The notes below the pieces were generated by a model. The model saw only the letters and a list, made by a program, of their open reading frames with translations. It did no database searches and was not told the DNA's origin. This document shows, in pieces, positions 44,678 through 53,915 of a stretch of DNA of 64,000 nucleotides (within the stretch, counting starts at the first letter, position 1; each line of letters starts with the position of its first letter). The translations under genes were made by a program, and so were the position numbers. This DNA is from CAZVGZ01 sp964627605 (lineage in GTDB: Bacteria > Latescibacterota > MWCZ01 > CAZVGZ01). The stretch spans positions 16,042-80,041 of the forward strand of contig CAZVGZ010000016.1 of the NCBI GenBank assembly GCA_964627605.1, written 5' to 3'.

Positions 44678-46573
44678 TTGAATCGGCACGAGTACCGAGC
44701 ACCAACCAAGAACAGGCCTATGCCAACCGAAAAAGTCAAAGAACGTCTGGCAACGCTGCCCCGGCAACCAGGGGTGTATTTCTTTAGGGACGCCAGAGAC
44801 ACTATCATCTACATCGGCAAGGCCAAAATTCTAACCAACCGCGTAAGATCATACTTTACAAACTCCTACGATGACGGTCGAAGGCAGATTCACGCCCTCG
44901 TGCGAAACGTCGCCGACGTTGATTACATAGTCACAGCCTCCGAAGCCGAAGCGCTGATTTTAGAAGCCATCCTCATAAAGAGCCATCTTCCCCGGTACAA
45001 CATTTTTCTTAAGGACGACAAGAAGTATCCGTACCTGATGCTCACCGATGAGGATTTTCCGCGCCTTCTGGTCACGAGGAGGGTTAGGAAGGGCGAAGGG
45101 CGCTATTTTGGGCCCTATACCGAGGTGCGGGCGATGCGCCGAGCGTTGGAGACTGTCCACAGGCTGTTTCCGATTAGGACGTGCGATCCTCCTCTACCAA
45201 GCGGGGCCATCACCCGGCCCTGTCTTCAGTACGAGATCAAACGGTGTATGGCTCCGTGCGTGGGCTATCAGACCAAAGAGGAGTATGGTGAGCTGACCGA
45301 TCAGGTCGCTCTATTTCTAAAAGGGCGATACGATCAGGTCAGTCAGATCTTGACCGAAGCGATGCAGATAGCCTCAGACGACCTAAACTATGAACGCGCG
45401 ACGGAGCTTAGGAATCGGCTCAGGGACGTCGAAAGGATCACCGAGAAGCAGCGGGTGACCTCCACAGGTATGGAGAATCGTGACATTGTCGCCGTAGTGC
45501 GCGAAGATCACGAGGCTTGCGCAGTTGTCCTGGAGATGCGTTCAGGTCGGGTGATCGGTCGCAAACAGCACGCCTTGGCGGTGGCGTTAGACGACGCCGC
45601 TGAAGTTGTTATGAGCGCTTTTTTGCGTCAGTACTACCTGGACGCCCTCACCATACCCCCTGAAATCCTGCTCTCAGACCCGGTAGAAGACGCCGACGAT
45701 GTGGCACGATGGTTAACCGACCAGCAAGAGGATGGCCGCAATGTCGTTTTGGCGGTTCCCCAGAGGGGCGAGAAAGCGCGGATGGTTGAGATGGCTGGGG
45801 AGAACGCCAGGTTGATGCTGATTGAACGGCAGACGAGGCGGGAGAAGGCCCGCGATCGCATCCCCCATCCGGTCAGCGCGCTGGAGCGCGATCTGAGGTT
45901 AGAATCGACACCTAGACGCATAGAGTGCATCGACATCTCTCACACTGCTGGCAGCGACACGGTTGGGTCGCTTGTATGCTTTATCAACGGCAAACCCCGC
46001 AAAAATGAGTACCGCCACTTCCAGATCAGGTCTTTGGGGGACACCCCTGACGATTATGCCAGCATGCGGGAGGTAATCCGTAGACGATATACACGCGTCG
46101 CCGAAGAGGAGGAGACGGCGTCGGACCTGCTGATTATAGACGGTGGCAAAGGTCAGCTCTCAAGCGCCAAACAAGTGCTGGACGAAATGGGCTTCGACGA
46201 GCAGCCGGTGATGGGGTTGGCAAAACGTCTGGAGGAGGTGTTCAGGCCAGGGCTGCCCAAACCTGTGATGATTCCACGCACATCATCGGCGCTCAAACTT
46301 CTTCAGAAAATAAGAGACGAGGCGCACCGTTTCGCGGTGGAATACCACAGGAAGAAACGGTCAGCGCACCTCAAAGCCTCCGAGCTCGACGCTATTCCTG
46401 GTGTTGGCGATCGCCGCAAGAAAGACCTCCTGAAACATTTCGGATCGGTAAAACAGGTGAAGTTGGCAGCGGTACATGAGATCGCCGAGGTACCCGGCAT
46501 AGGCCCTCAGCTAGCAGAGGTTGTAGCAGATCATCTAAAGAGTGGTGGTTCACAAGAATCCAGCGGAGGCTAA
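44678..46573 (+). CDS. uvrC: Excinuclease ABC subunit C
   Basis: A 631-residue nucleotide excision repair nuclease that makes both cuts around a lesion with UvrAB. Domains in order: GIY-YIG (GVYFFRDARDTIIYIGKAK, Arg-rich after it), UVR (about 215-250, YERATELRNRLRDVERIT), the RNase-H-like domain (ECIDISHTAGSDTVGSLVCF; LLIIDGGKGQLS) and a C-terminal helix-hairpin-helix (IPGVGDRRKKDLLKHFGS). I prefer TTG 44678, which has AAAGGAG eight bases upstream; ATG 44720, fourteen codons on, is the alternative. Confidence 0.95.
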   Translation: MNRHEYRAPTKNRPMPTEKVKERLATLPRQPGVYFFRDARDTIIYIGKAKILTNRVRSYFTNSYDDGRRQIHALVRNVADVDYIVTASEAEALILEAILIKSHLPRYNIFLKDDKKYPYLMLTDEDFPRLLVTRRVRKGEGRYFGPYTEVRAMRRALETVHRLFPIRTCDPPLPSGAITRPCLQYEIKRCMAPCVGYQTKEEYGELTDQVALFLKGRYDQVSQILTEAMQIASDDLNYERATELRNRLRDVERITEKQRVTSTGMENRDIVAVVREDHEACAVVLEMRSGRVIGRKQHALAVALDDAAEVVMSAFLRQYYLDALTIPPEILLSDPVEDADDVARWLTDQQEDGRNVVLAVPQRGEKARMVEMAGENARLMLIERQTRREKARDRIPHPVSALERDLRLESTPRRIECIDISHTAGSDTVGSLVCFINGKPRKNEYRHFQIRSLGDTPDDYASMREVIRRRYTRVAEEEETASDLLIIDGGKGQLSSAKQVLDEMGFDEQPVMGLAKRLEEVFRPGLPKPVMIPRTSSALKLLQKIRDEAHRFAVEYHRKKRSAHLKASELDAIPGVGDRRKKDLLKHFGSVKQVKLAAVHEIAEVPGIGPQLAEVVADHLKSGGSQESSGG

Positions 46574-46665
46574 GTTAAATCTGAGCGCCGTGCCCAACTA
46601 TGTCGTATCATACTGTTGTCATGTAAGCCCAATTCCAACAAACACCTGAGACCAACGAGACCGCA

Positions 46666-46821
46666 ATGGACACCCGCAAACTAGCCGTGATAATGTTCAC
46701 GGACATGGTGGGATACAGCAAGAAAGTTCACACCGACGAAGTGACCGAAATGCCTCAAACGTATTTCCGCGACCGCCGCATCAGCCTTTGGGGCGCCGTA
46801 CGCCCGCTGGACAATCGCTGA
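46666..46821 (+). pseudogene. Fragment of a class III adenylate/guanylate cyclase
   Basis: The 51-codon frame begins MDTRKLAVIMFTDMVGYSKK, unmistakably the first strand and metal-binding Asp of a class III cyclase catalytic domain (xKLAxIMFTDxVGYS). It then runs into unrelated text (RDRRISLWGAVRPLDNR) and stops. The rest of the domain, including the second metal Asp and the transition-state Asn-Arg, is missing. It lies between uvrC and lipA and looks like the remnant of a deleted signalling gene. Confidence 0.8.
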
Positions 46822-46862
46822 CATCAGAGGCTGTTAGCCTCGTTTCGTCAACCAGACACCAT

Positions 46863-47795
46863 ATGCCCAAAACCCTCTCTACTCTAGACCAATCCGCCAG
46901 CTCCAGGCGTCGTCTGCCGGATTGGTTCAAAGTCAAGTCCCCCGGCAGCGCGAACTACATATCCCTCAAGCGTTTGGCGGCGTCAAACCATCTCAACACA
47001 GTGTGCCAAAGCGCCGGCTGTCCAAACATCACGGAGTGTTGGGAGCGTCGCGAGGCGACTTTCATGATTCTGGGTGATGTCTGCACGCGTAGTTGCGGTT
47101 TCTGCCTCGTGCGGACCGGACGTCCATCTCGCAAAGACACTCAGGAACCACAGCGAGTCGCTGATGCTGTCGCCGAGCTGTCTTTGCGCCATGCCACCGT
47201 TACCTCGGTCAATCGTGATGAGCTCTCCGACGGCGGCGCATTCCAGTTCGCTGAGACGGTTCAACTGATTCACGACCACTGCCCAGAGACAGATGTCGAA
47301 GTCCTGATCCCGGACTTTGGAGGTTTATCTGACGCTCTGGAAACAGTGCTCAAAGCCAATCCGGAAGTGTTGGCCCACAATATTGAGACGGTACCCAAGC
47401 TCTACTCAAATGTCCGACCGCAAGCCGATTACGCCCAGTCGCTTGCTATATTGACGCGGTCCAAATCTCGTGGCTCTGTGACAAAAACAGGAATCATGGT
47501 CGGATTGGGAGAGAAGCTGACAGAAGTACACGAAGTGTTGGGCGATCTGGCTTCACTCGAGTGCGATATACTCACCATCGGCCAGTACTTGCAGCCAAGT
47601 CGCAAACACCTTCCCATCCAACGTTTCTACACGCCAGACGAGTTTGTCAATCTGAAAATCATCGGCGAAAAGCTGGGGATTACCCACATCCAGTCAGGCC
47701 CGCTCGTCCGCAGTTCCTACCGTGCAGGCGAGCAGTTGGAGGCTGTGAGGAAAAAGGTGAGTGGCGATAGTGGGGTAGCCGGTAGAACTTCCTAG
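46863..47795 (+). CDS. lipA: Lipoyl synthase
   Basis: A 310-residue radical SAM enzyme that inserts two sulfurs into octanoyl groups on lipoyl proteins. Both iron-sulfur cluster motifs are present: CQSAGCPNITEC (auxiliary cluster, C-x4-C-x5-C) and CTRSCGFC (radical SAM), and the C-terminal RSSY that completes the auxiliary cluster. I chose ATG 46863-46865, whose product begins MPKTLSTLDQ; an in-frame start 75 bases upstream overlaps the cyclase fragment. It probably acts on GcvH among others. LipB/LplA is not in this window. Confidence 0.95.
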   Translation: MPKTLSTLDQSASSRRRLPDWFKVKSPGSANYISLKRLAASNHLNTVCQSAGCPNITECWERREATFMILGDVCTRSCGFCLVRTGRPSRKDTQEPQRVADAVAELSLRHATVTSVNRDELSDGGAFQFAETVQLIHDHCPETDVEVLIPDFGGLSDALETVLKANPEVLAHNIETVPKLYSNVRPQADYAQSLAILTRSKSRGSVTKTGIMVGLGEKLTEVHEVLGDLASLECDILTIGQYLQPSRKHLPIQRFYTPDEFVNLKIIGEKLGITHIQSGPLVRSSYRAGEQLEAVRKKVSGDSGVAGRTS

Positions 47796-47823
47796 GGGCC
47801 GTAAGAAGTCTTGGCAGAGCGCC

Positions 47824-48529
47824 CTACTCTTTGGGCGGCTCTTTGGTTGGCGCCGGTTTCTTTTCGGTCCTTTTGGGCGGTAAGGGCTTCGGTTTGACCT
47901 TCTTGAACCGAACCACTGATTGCTGTTTGCTGTCTACATTAGTATGCGTTGCATACCTCGCTGTTACGGTCGATTACTTGGCGCCGCCAGTTGCTGGGCC
48001 GGTCGATCCCTGAAGATGCTGAAACGTTGTCCAATCCCAGCCGGAAGTCTGCAGCCAATCGCCCTGTTCGACCGGTTCGTCTGTAATATAGCTATATACT
48101 TGCACTGTATCAATTCCAGCCAAGACGAAGTCGCAGTGGATTTCCTCCTTCGCGTGAGGAACTAGTTCGATTCCCCGAGGCCACTCTTTTTCCCTCACAC
48201 TTGGTAGTGGTCATACAATCTGGGTATCGCCCGGCCCAATTTGGTCGTCGTCAATCTTGAAGCCTTCGACCACGTCATCGGGAGTGGGCAACACCTGCTG
48301 GATCCGTACTTGAGCGTAGGTAAGCCGTAGTGGCACTTCGCGTTCGTTTGTAACCTCAAATTTTACCCGAAGGAGATTTGACCTATCGTTCAATGGTATG
48401 TAGTCAACGATATGGTTGAGAGTGGCGTTGGGATAATAACCTGCCGCGATGATGGCAGCTATTGTGAAAAACCCCTGAAGGTTTGCGACTATATCTTTAA
48501 GGTTGGGTTTATCCAGTCCATATCTTCAT
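47824..48529 (-). pseudogene. Dead gene for a membrane-anchored protein, unknown function
   Basis: One minus-strand reading frame can be followed for about 230 codons but holds two stop codons. It starts near ATG 48527-48529 (one base out of frame), continues YGLDKPNLKDIVANLQGF, a membrane helix FTIAAIIAAGYYP, then RSNLLRVKFEVTNE, VPLRLTYAQVRIQQVLP, stops at TGA near 48211, resumes REKEWPRGIELVPHAKEE, DTVQVYSYITDEPVEQGDW, stops at TAA near 47974, and ends in a Lys/Pro-rich tail KKVKPKPLPPKR with TAG at 47824. I do not recognise the family. Since one stop is TAA, simple UGA recoding cannot explain it. Confidence 0.7.
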
Positions 48530-48566
48530 TCTTGGTCGTGACCCCCAACATCGGTAAGGCACCGGC

Positions 48567-50753
48567 TCACCCCCCATAATACTGAATCAACGCATCCACG
48601 TAGGCGATGGCGGCTTTTTCGCGGTAGTTGTGGTCTTGGAGGCGGACAGCATCGCGGCGGCTGTTGAGGTTTACAAGCTCTAAGAGCTGTTTGTTGGGGA
48701 CGGCGTTGTAGCGAAGTACCGCAGGGACGAACGGGCGACCTCCTCTGGCGGGGACTATGTAGGACCTGATCGGTTTGCGGCCTAAAACAGACACGCCTTG
48801 GCGGCGGCACTGCCCGACGTACATCTCAGCGAACCTACGCGAAGCTGCTTGTGAGCGACGGCGCTGTTTTCGCGTAAAGCTGATGACAGGTTTCTGCCTG
48901 ACTTCGCGGTAGCGCTTGTAGGGGTTTCTATTGAAGTTTCGGTTGCCAGCGGTGTGGTGGGCTGACGGTATGAACGCCATTACTCCTTGCTGGCTCCGAT
49001 GCAGCGAATTGATATGAACGCTCGTGAACACGACATTGTCGGAGTTGATTCCCTGCCTGACCACCCGGCGGAAAATGCTGTTTGCCAAAGCCCACCTCAG
49101 ATGCGCTGACGTGCGTGGATCACGATTGGCGTAACGTGGGTTAGTGAGAAGCTGTTCATCGTTGTTGTCCCTGATGATGGACCTGTCGCTTACGGTATAC
49201 CCGGTGCGGCGGTCTTCAATAGTGACGAATACCTGTGCGTCTGTGCGTCTGGCGAGAAGGCGCTTGATGCGGCACATAATGTCGTATGCATACTCGTTTT
49301 CGTTCATTTTTAGATGCGTGTTCTGCTTTCCAGGGTCTCTGCCGCCGTGCCCTGCATCCAGTATCACCACAACCCCTTTTAGCGGCTTCGCTCCCCACTC
49401 GTGATGCACCTCCCGCTCAATCTGTCTGATCGTCTCCTGCACTTCCTGCTCCTCGGCCTCCTGCATCACACGGCGTGGGTCGCCCTTAGGGCGCCACTCA
49501 GGCAGGAGCACGTCCATCGGGATTTTGATCGCCGCGCCTACAGGGATGCTAGTGACATCCCTTATTCCAGACCTCTTTTGAATTATGGAGGACATACGCC
49601 TGACAGCAGGCGCGGCCTGAACGCCAGCAAACCTAATCGCAACAGCAGTATACAGCGCCTCTCCCCGCTTTAGCCGATACTCGGCATACCCGCCCTCCCG
49701 GTCAAATTTGTAAGTGAGTGGCGGGTTTCTTTGCCCGGCGTAGACGAACCATTTCGCCTGGTCCATCGCTCTGTCCTCGGTGCTGTCGATAAGCGATGTC
49801 CACGGTGCCAGATGTCTTGAAGCTATCGTCACAAACCTGCCAAGTGAGAGGTCTGCCTGGCGGCTGACCGACCTTAGCACAAGCGGGAAGTCCGATGTTC
49901 CTTGCGCGATCTGCGCCTCGGTGAGCGATCCCCACGCCGCGAGAAGGTTGGTGGGTATTTTGATGGTCTCCCGCTTGGCGATCTGATCACTGCGCTTGTT
50001 GCTCGCCCGCTTTATCTTGCGCCAGTTCGCCCTGTTGCCGGTATACCACGCCGCGAGGCGCCCCAGCGTTTCCACCCCGAGTTGAACACGATGGCGGAGC
50101 GCATCTGCTCTCATCTCGTCGTCAGGAAACAGGTGGTGCAGGATCATCGCGCGATACGGGGTTCGCAGCTCGCCGAAGGGGATACTCATCACGCCTCTAG
50201 CAGTCATCCTGACTGCCTTTGACGGTGTCGTCAGCAGCGCAGACGCCAGCCGACTTCTGTCTTGGGTTCGAACCTTGATTTTCAGCCATATTCGGTTGTC
50301 TAGCTCTACGCGAATCTCGGCTACGGTTCCCAGTTTCCTCACTAACCGAGCGTTGCCGCGGTCGCCGGTGAAAACTGCGGCGATTCCCGCTTCGCTTTCG
50401 TCCCTGAGGGCTACCTGGTGTCTTAGGCCGTCTCGGAGAACCCTCGTGCCTGGCCACAGCCGCATCGCCACTATCGCCTTTAGCGGGTCAGCCAGCCTGT
50501 CAAACGGCACCACCAGCTTGTTGCCGCGAGTCAGAGCTCTAAGTCCGCTTGATCTCGCCAGAAAAGTGGTTGCTATGGCCTGAATCGATTGGCGTTTAGT
50601 CAGGTCCACTTCGATGGAGACTGACATGTTCCGGCCCACAGTTATCTTTGCCAGATCGCCAATCTGATGCTCGATTTCAGCCGACAGACGCCACGGCGCA
50701 AAAAAAACAGCAAGGATCGTCAATAAGACTCTGATGTTGGCCTTGGTCATCAC
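48567..50753 (-). CDS. N-acetylmuramoyl-L-alanine amidase with large N-terminal region
   Basis: A 728-residue exported protein. Signal peptide residues 1-25 (ending RLSAE). The C-terminal quarter is an Amidase_3 zinc domain: VVILDAGHGGRDPG (His469), NENEYAYDI (Glu), and FTSVHINS (third His), with the RSxQG-like HRSQQGV. It cleaves the peptide from MurNAc during cell separation or remodelling. The 450-residue front part is not recognised; it contains repeated short modules of the type RxxRLAxAL/TTPSK and hydrophobic strand pairs, perhaps a cell-wall-binding region. It starts two bases after the dead glnE gene on the same strand. Confidence 0.88.
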   Translation of the reverse strand: MMTKANIRVLLTILAVFFAPWRLSAEIEHQIGDLAKITVGRNMSVSIEVDLTKRQSIQAIATTFLARSSGLRALTRGNKLVVPFDRLADPLKAIVAMRLWPGTRVLRDGLRHQVALRDESEAGIAAVFTGDRGNARLVRKLGTVAEIRVELDNRIWLKIKVRTQDRSRLASALLTTPSKAVRMTARGVMSIPFGELRTPYRAMILHHLFPDDEMRADALRHRVQLGVETLGRLAAWYTGNRANWRKIKRASNKRSDQIAKRETIKIPTNLLAAWGSLTEAQIAQGTSDFPLVLRSVSRQADLSLGRFVTIASRHLAPWTSLIDSTEDRAMDQAKWFVYAGQRNPPLTYKFDREGGYAEYRLKRGEALYTAVAIRFAGVQAAPAVRRMSSIIQKRSGIRDVTSIPVGAAIKIPMDVLLPEWRPKGDPRRVMQEAEEQEVQETIRQIEREVHHEWGAKPLKGVVVILDAGHGGRDPGKQNTHLKMNENEYAYDIMCRIKRLLARRTDAQVFVTIEDRRTGYTVSDRSIIRDNNDEQLLTNPRYANRDPRTSAHLRWALANSIFRRVVRQGINSDNVVFTSVHINSLHRSQQGVMAFIPSAHHTAGNRNFNRNPYKRYREVRQKPVISFTRKQRRRSQAASRRFAEMYVGQCRRQGVSVLGRKPIRSYIVPARGGRPFVPAVLRYNAVPNKQLLELVNLNSRRDAVRLQDHNYREKAAIAYVDALIQYYGG

Positions 50754-50755
50754 AA

Positions 50756-51716
50756 CTATCTCGTCAATCCGTCGGCCAGTGCATCCATGGCCTCATCGTA
50801 AGCTGCACGCATCTGATCCATCTTCTCCTCTATCGCGGTCTGGGCGCTGTGCGTCGTCTCAAACCCAAGCAACTGAGCCAACACCGCCCACTCAACCGCC
50901 TCTGTGGGTAGCTGATTCCTGGCGCGTTCGTCCTGAATACGAAGCGCCGTCTGAACATCCCTGAGAAGATCATAGCTGCTAAGAAGGTCCTCTGGGACGC
51001 CACTCGGTACGACAGCCATCGTTTTCAACTTCTCCATAATATTTCGCGTACCGGCTCCTCGAAACGAAGTGTCGTCTCCACCGAAAATGAGTTGAGCGGT
51101 CTGTGCGACAAAGTCTGCGTCCACCAGTCCCCCTCGCCCAGTCTTGATATTCGTCGCCGCCCTTGCTATTCCGCTGCCCATGCTCCTCCACCAGAGCCGC
51201 CCAATGCCGTCTCCGAACCGCCTCCACTGTCACGTCCGCCAAATCCGACAACTCTTTGACTACCTCTTCGAGATTCGCCAGATCGGATATGTCAGCCATG
51301 CCGATCCTAAGAAGATGCGCGAGGTGGAAGTCTCTTAGTATGTCAAACTGCGTGGCTAGGTCTTCAGAGGCGCTAGCGTCGTCACCAAGAGAACCCTCAA
51401 GGTGGGTGTACAGGTCGTGGCGACTCCATCTGTGGGGAAGAGAGGTGGCCAACCATTTAAGATGGTCGGGCTGCCGGATCAGGAACTCGGCAAGATAGGG
51501 GCTGATGTCCAGCGTAAGTAGCACCGCGCGAAGCAGCGTCATGTCCACAAGCGGTTGGACAACCTCTGAACCGCCAGCTTCCAGCGCTCTAAGCAGCCTG
51601 GTTGTCACGGCAAGCGGGTCGGCCAACATGACATCAGCTTGGGAAATCTGCGATGCCAGATCGGCGTCTATCGTCGCCACCGTTTTTAGCTGTTCGGGCG
51701 GCAGCGGGCAGTACAT
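50756..51716 (-). pseudogene. glnE: glnE remnant with internal deletion and frameshift
   Basis: The first 160 codons (DMTLLRAVLLTLDISPYLAE, FLIRQPDHLKWLA, then ILRDFHLAHLLRIGMADIS) match the N-terminus of glutamine synthetase adenylyltransferase. The second part, in another frame, is NIKTGRGGLVDADFVAQTA and a GlnE-like C-terminus (YDLLRDVQTALRIQDERARNQLP). Between them the nucleotidyltransferase core (GGRELNxxSDxD) and hundreds of residues are gone; the junction is near 51180. GlnE normally adds and removes AMP on glutamine synthetase, so this control is lost here unless another copy exists. Confidence 0.88.
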
Positions 51717-51739
51717 TGATGACCGCCTTACACATAATA

Positions 51740-51770
51740 ACGGCGGGGCTCCTTATCGAGGCTCCGCCGT
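51740..51770. terminator. GC-rich hairpin, possible terminator
   Basis: An almost perfect ten-base stem (ACGGCGGGGC with GCTCCGCCGT, one G-U pair) encloses an 11-base loop. It lies downstream of the lipoprotein gene ending at 51812 and just upstream of the glnE remnant, both minus strand. There is no clear T-tract on either side, so it may be a stem without Rho-independent termination. Confidence 0.4.
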
Positions 51771-51811
51771 GCGGTGCGTACATCTGTAGAATATCTTATC
51801 GCCCTATGTGG

Positions 51812-52249
51812 TCAGTTCTCCCGCCGGTAGACCACAGGCATGCCGTTGGGGTTGTTGTAGAGCAGCCGGTCGCGATCGACAATCACATCGTGAAAAACTA
51901 AAACGCTGTTGTTTAGAGCCGGGCGATAGTCGCTGGTCAAAACGCTGTCACCAGACACGTCCTCGATAATCACGGTGATAACATCGGCTGAAATCTCATA
52001 TCTACCAGCGACTACAAATACCCTTGTCTCACTGCTCTGCTCGCCAGGGACATCCATCCAACCGGTGTTCTCGCAGGTTCTATCGTTATAGAAAGACCAC
52101 ATATTGACCGGCGTACTCTGCCTGAACGCCGCCCATGACCCTACAATCTGTTCGTCTAGTGGCTGTGCTGTTGGTGCTCCACAACCAACCACAGATACCA
52201 GTGCTGCCGCTCCAGCTAATGCAGCCAAACAACCTGTTCCCAACCTCAT
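51812..52249 (-). CDS. Lipoprotein with one lipocalin-like domain
   Basis: A 145-residue lipoprotein: signal MRLGTGCLAALAGAAALV and lipobox VVGC. The body (IVGSWAAFRQSTPVNMW, FYNDRTCEN, VVAGRYEISADVITV and VDRDRLLYNNPNGMPVVYRR) is a small beta-rich domain reminiscent of lipocalin-like or DUF5640-type folds. GGGAGGA precedes the ATG. The same domain occurs twice in the next gene upstream. Function unknown; likely surface or periplasmic. Confidence 0.75.
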   Translation of the reverse strand: MRLGTGCLAALAGAAALVSVVGCGAPTAQPLDEQIVGSWAAFRQSTPVNMWSFYNDRTCENTGWMDVPGEQSSETRVFVVAGRYEISADVITVIIEDVSGDSVLTSDYRPALNNSVLVFHDVIVDRDRLLYNNPNGMPVVYRREN

Positions 52250-52282
52250 GCGCCATTCCTCCCAGGATTCTGTTCTGCGGTC

Positions 52283-53014
52283 CTAGCGCGAGCCTGTCGG
52301 GCGTAGAGTGCGCTTGAAGACCACGGGCACTCCAACTTCATTAGTGTAAAGCAAGCGTCCCTTATCGACAACCACATCGGCTAAGTCCACATCCATCATC
52401 TCTTGGTCACCCTTAAGCGAAACCGTGACGTCAGCCTCATTGATGGCGAATCCACCGGTCAAAGTGTACTGATCCCACAGCCGTCCGTCGTCGTCAAGGG
52501 GCACCCACCATGTGTTCTCACATGTGCCATCGGAATAGAACGTCCACATGTTATCCCAGATCGTAAGACTCGGTTTAGGGCTGTAGGCCACCCAAGTGCC
52601 CGCAAGGCTGTCGAGATTGATCGGCGCTATCGTTTGGTTGGCGGTGTCCTCAACCTCGTTGGAACTGCGGCGATAGGCCACCGGTATTCCCGAAGGATTG
52701 CTGTAGAGCAACCGGTCGCCTGATACAAAGACGTCTGTGAAAACCAGCGTTTCTGACAAGAGCGTATCCGAAAACGTTACGTTCAAGCTGCCGTCATCAT
52801 AGTTCCAGACCCCGTCTATCGCATACTGAATAGTATCAGGGGGAAACGAGATGTTTCGGCATGTACCGTCGCTGTTGAATGTCCACAGGTTGTCTGGGGC
52901 GTTGGTGTGATAGGCCGCCCAGTCACCCTCAATATCAGGTGGCGGTGGTGTGGCACCACACCCGACCACCGCGGCGATGAGAGCAATAGCCCACATATAG
53001 CGTCTGCTAATCAT
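52283..53014 (-). CDS. Lipoprotein with two lipocalin-like repeats
   Basis: A 243-residue lipoprotein: signal MISRRYMWAIALIAA, lipobox AVVGC. Two tandem copies of the same domain follow, each opening with a W-A-A/V-Y-x strand (IEGDWAAYHTNAPDNLWTF and LAGTWVAYSPKPSLTIW), then SDGTCxN and closing with DRLLYSNPSGIPVAYRR and GRLLYTNEVGVPVVFKR. The repeats are also clearly related to the single domain in the gene at 51812. The ATG (GGAG at seven bases) is preferred to an upstream GTG. A duplication within a gene and between genes is evident. Confidence 0.78.
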   Translation of the reverse strand: MISRRYMWAIALIAAVVGCGATPPPPDIEGDWAAYHTNAPDNLWTFNSDGTCRNISFPPDTIQYAIDGVWNYDDGSLNVTFSDTLLSETLVFTDVFVSGDRLLYSNPSGIPVAYRRSSNEVEDTANQTIAPINLDSLAGTWVAYSPKPSLTIWDNMWTFYSDGTCENTWWVPLDDDGRLWDQYTLTGGFAINEADVTVSLKGDQEMMDVDLADVVVDKGRLLYTNEVGVPVVFKRTLRPTGSR

Positions 53015-53042
53015 CGAAGTCTCCAGAGATGTTCGCGACACA

Positions 53043-53915
53043 TTAACTCGCCAAACCCAGTAGCTGCTCCACGTTCTTGCGGTGCATCGTCTTCGCTTCA
53101 GGCGTCTCGACTATTTTAGGCACTTGAGCCAATCGCGGATCGTTCATTATCGCCTGAAAAGTTTCCACACCGATTTCGCCTTCGCCTATGTGCTCGTGCC
53201 TGTCCACACGGCTGCTAAGCTCTTTCTTGCTGTCGTTCATGTGAATAACGGCCAATCGGGAAAGGCCGATTACCCTGTCAAACTCCGCAAGCACCTCATG
53301 AACGCCAGCTTCACCTCTAATGTCGTAGCCGGCCGCAAAACAGTGAGCCGTGTCGAGGCACACCGCCAGCCGTTCCGGTTCTGCTACAGAACTAATAATC
53401 GTCGAAATATGCTCAAAGCGCCAACCCAGTCCTGTGCCCTGTCCCGCAGTTACCTCCAGAGCCAGCATCACCCGACGATCCTGGTTCTTTGCGTGGACAA
53501 CGTCCAGAGCCCCGGCTACCCGCTCTAAACCCGCCTCTTCACCAGATCCTACGTGCGAACCAGGGTGCATCACTAGATGAGGTATGTCGAGCTGGTCGCA
53601 CCGGTCAAGCTCCTGCTCTACAGCGGCAATAGATCGCCCAAACAGGTCGTCGTCCGGCGATGCCACATTAATCAGGTAAGTGTCGTGTGCCGCCAGGTGT
53701 TCTAAGCCGGTTACTTCCCTCGCATTGCGGAACTCCGCGATCGCCTCATCAGTCAGCGGCGCTGCGGTCCACTGTCGGGGGCTCTTTGTGAATATCTGGA
53801 TCGCTGTGCATCCGATGTCCGCGCCGCCGGTGAGCGCGTTGTGAAGCCCACCAGATGTCGGCATGTGCGCGCCGACGAGAACCCCTGATTTGGCGGTATC
53901 ACTCGCCATTGGCAT
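53043..53915 (-). CDS. nfo: Deoxyribonuclease IV (AP endonuclease, Nfo)
   Basis: A 290-residue TIM-barrel AP endonuclease 2. Metal ligands and conserved turns are visible: GAHMPTSGGL, FTKSPRQW, AAHDTYLINVASPD, LVMHPGSH, LALEVTAGQGTGLG, VCLDTAHCFAAGYD, HMNDSKKELSSRVDRHEHIG and VETPE. It cuts at abasic sites in base excision repair. The start overlaps the end of the aconitase gene by 17 bases; Met3 is an alternative start. It lies with aconitase in a probable operon, which is probably a matter of position only. Confidence 0.95.
   Translation of the reverse strand: MPMASDTAKSGVLVGAHMPTSGGLHNALTGGADIGCTAIQIFTKSPRQWTAAPLTDEAIAEFRNAREVTGLEHLAAHDTYLINVASPDDDLFGRSIAAVEQELDRCDQLDIPHLVMHPGSHVGSGEEAGLERVAGALDVVHAKNQDRRVMLALEVTAGQGTGLGWRFEHISTIISSVAEPERLAVCLDTAHCFAAGYDIRGEAGVHEVLAEFDRVIGLSRLAVIHMNDSKKELSSRVDRHEHIGEGEIGVETFQAIMNDPRLAQVPKIVETPEAKTMHRKNVEQLLGLAS

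Noticed and set aside
47824..48529. UGA recoding (for example selenocysteine) to explain the stop in the dead gene.
   Set aside because: The frame also contains a TAA stop and lacks any selenocysteine context that I can see.
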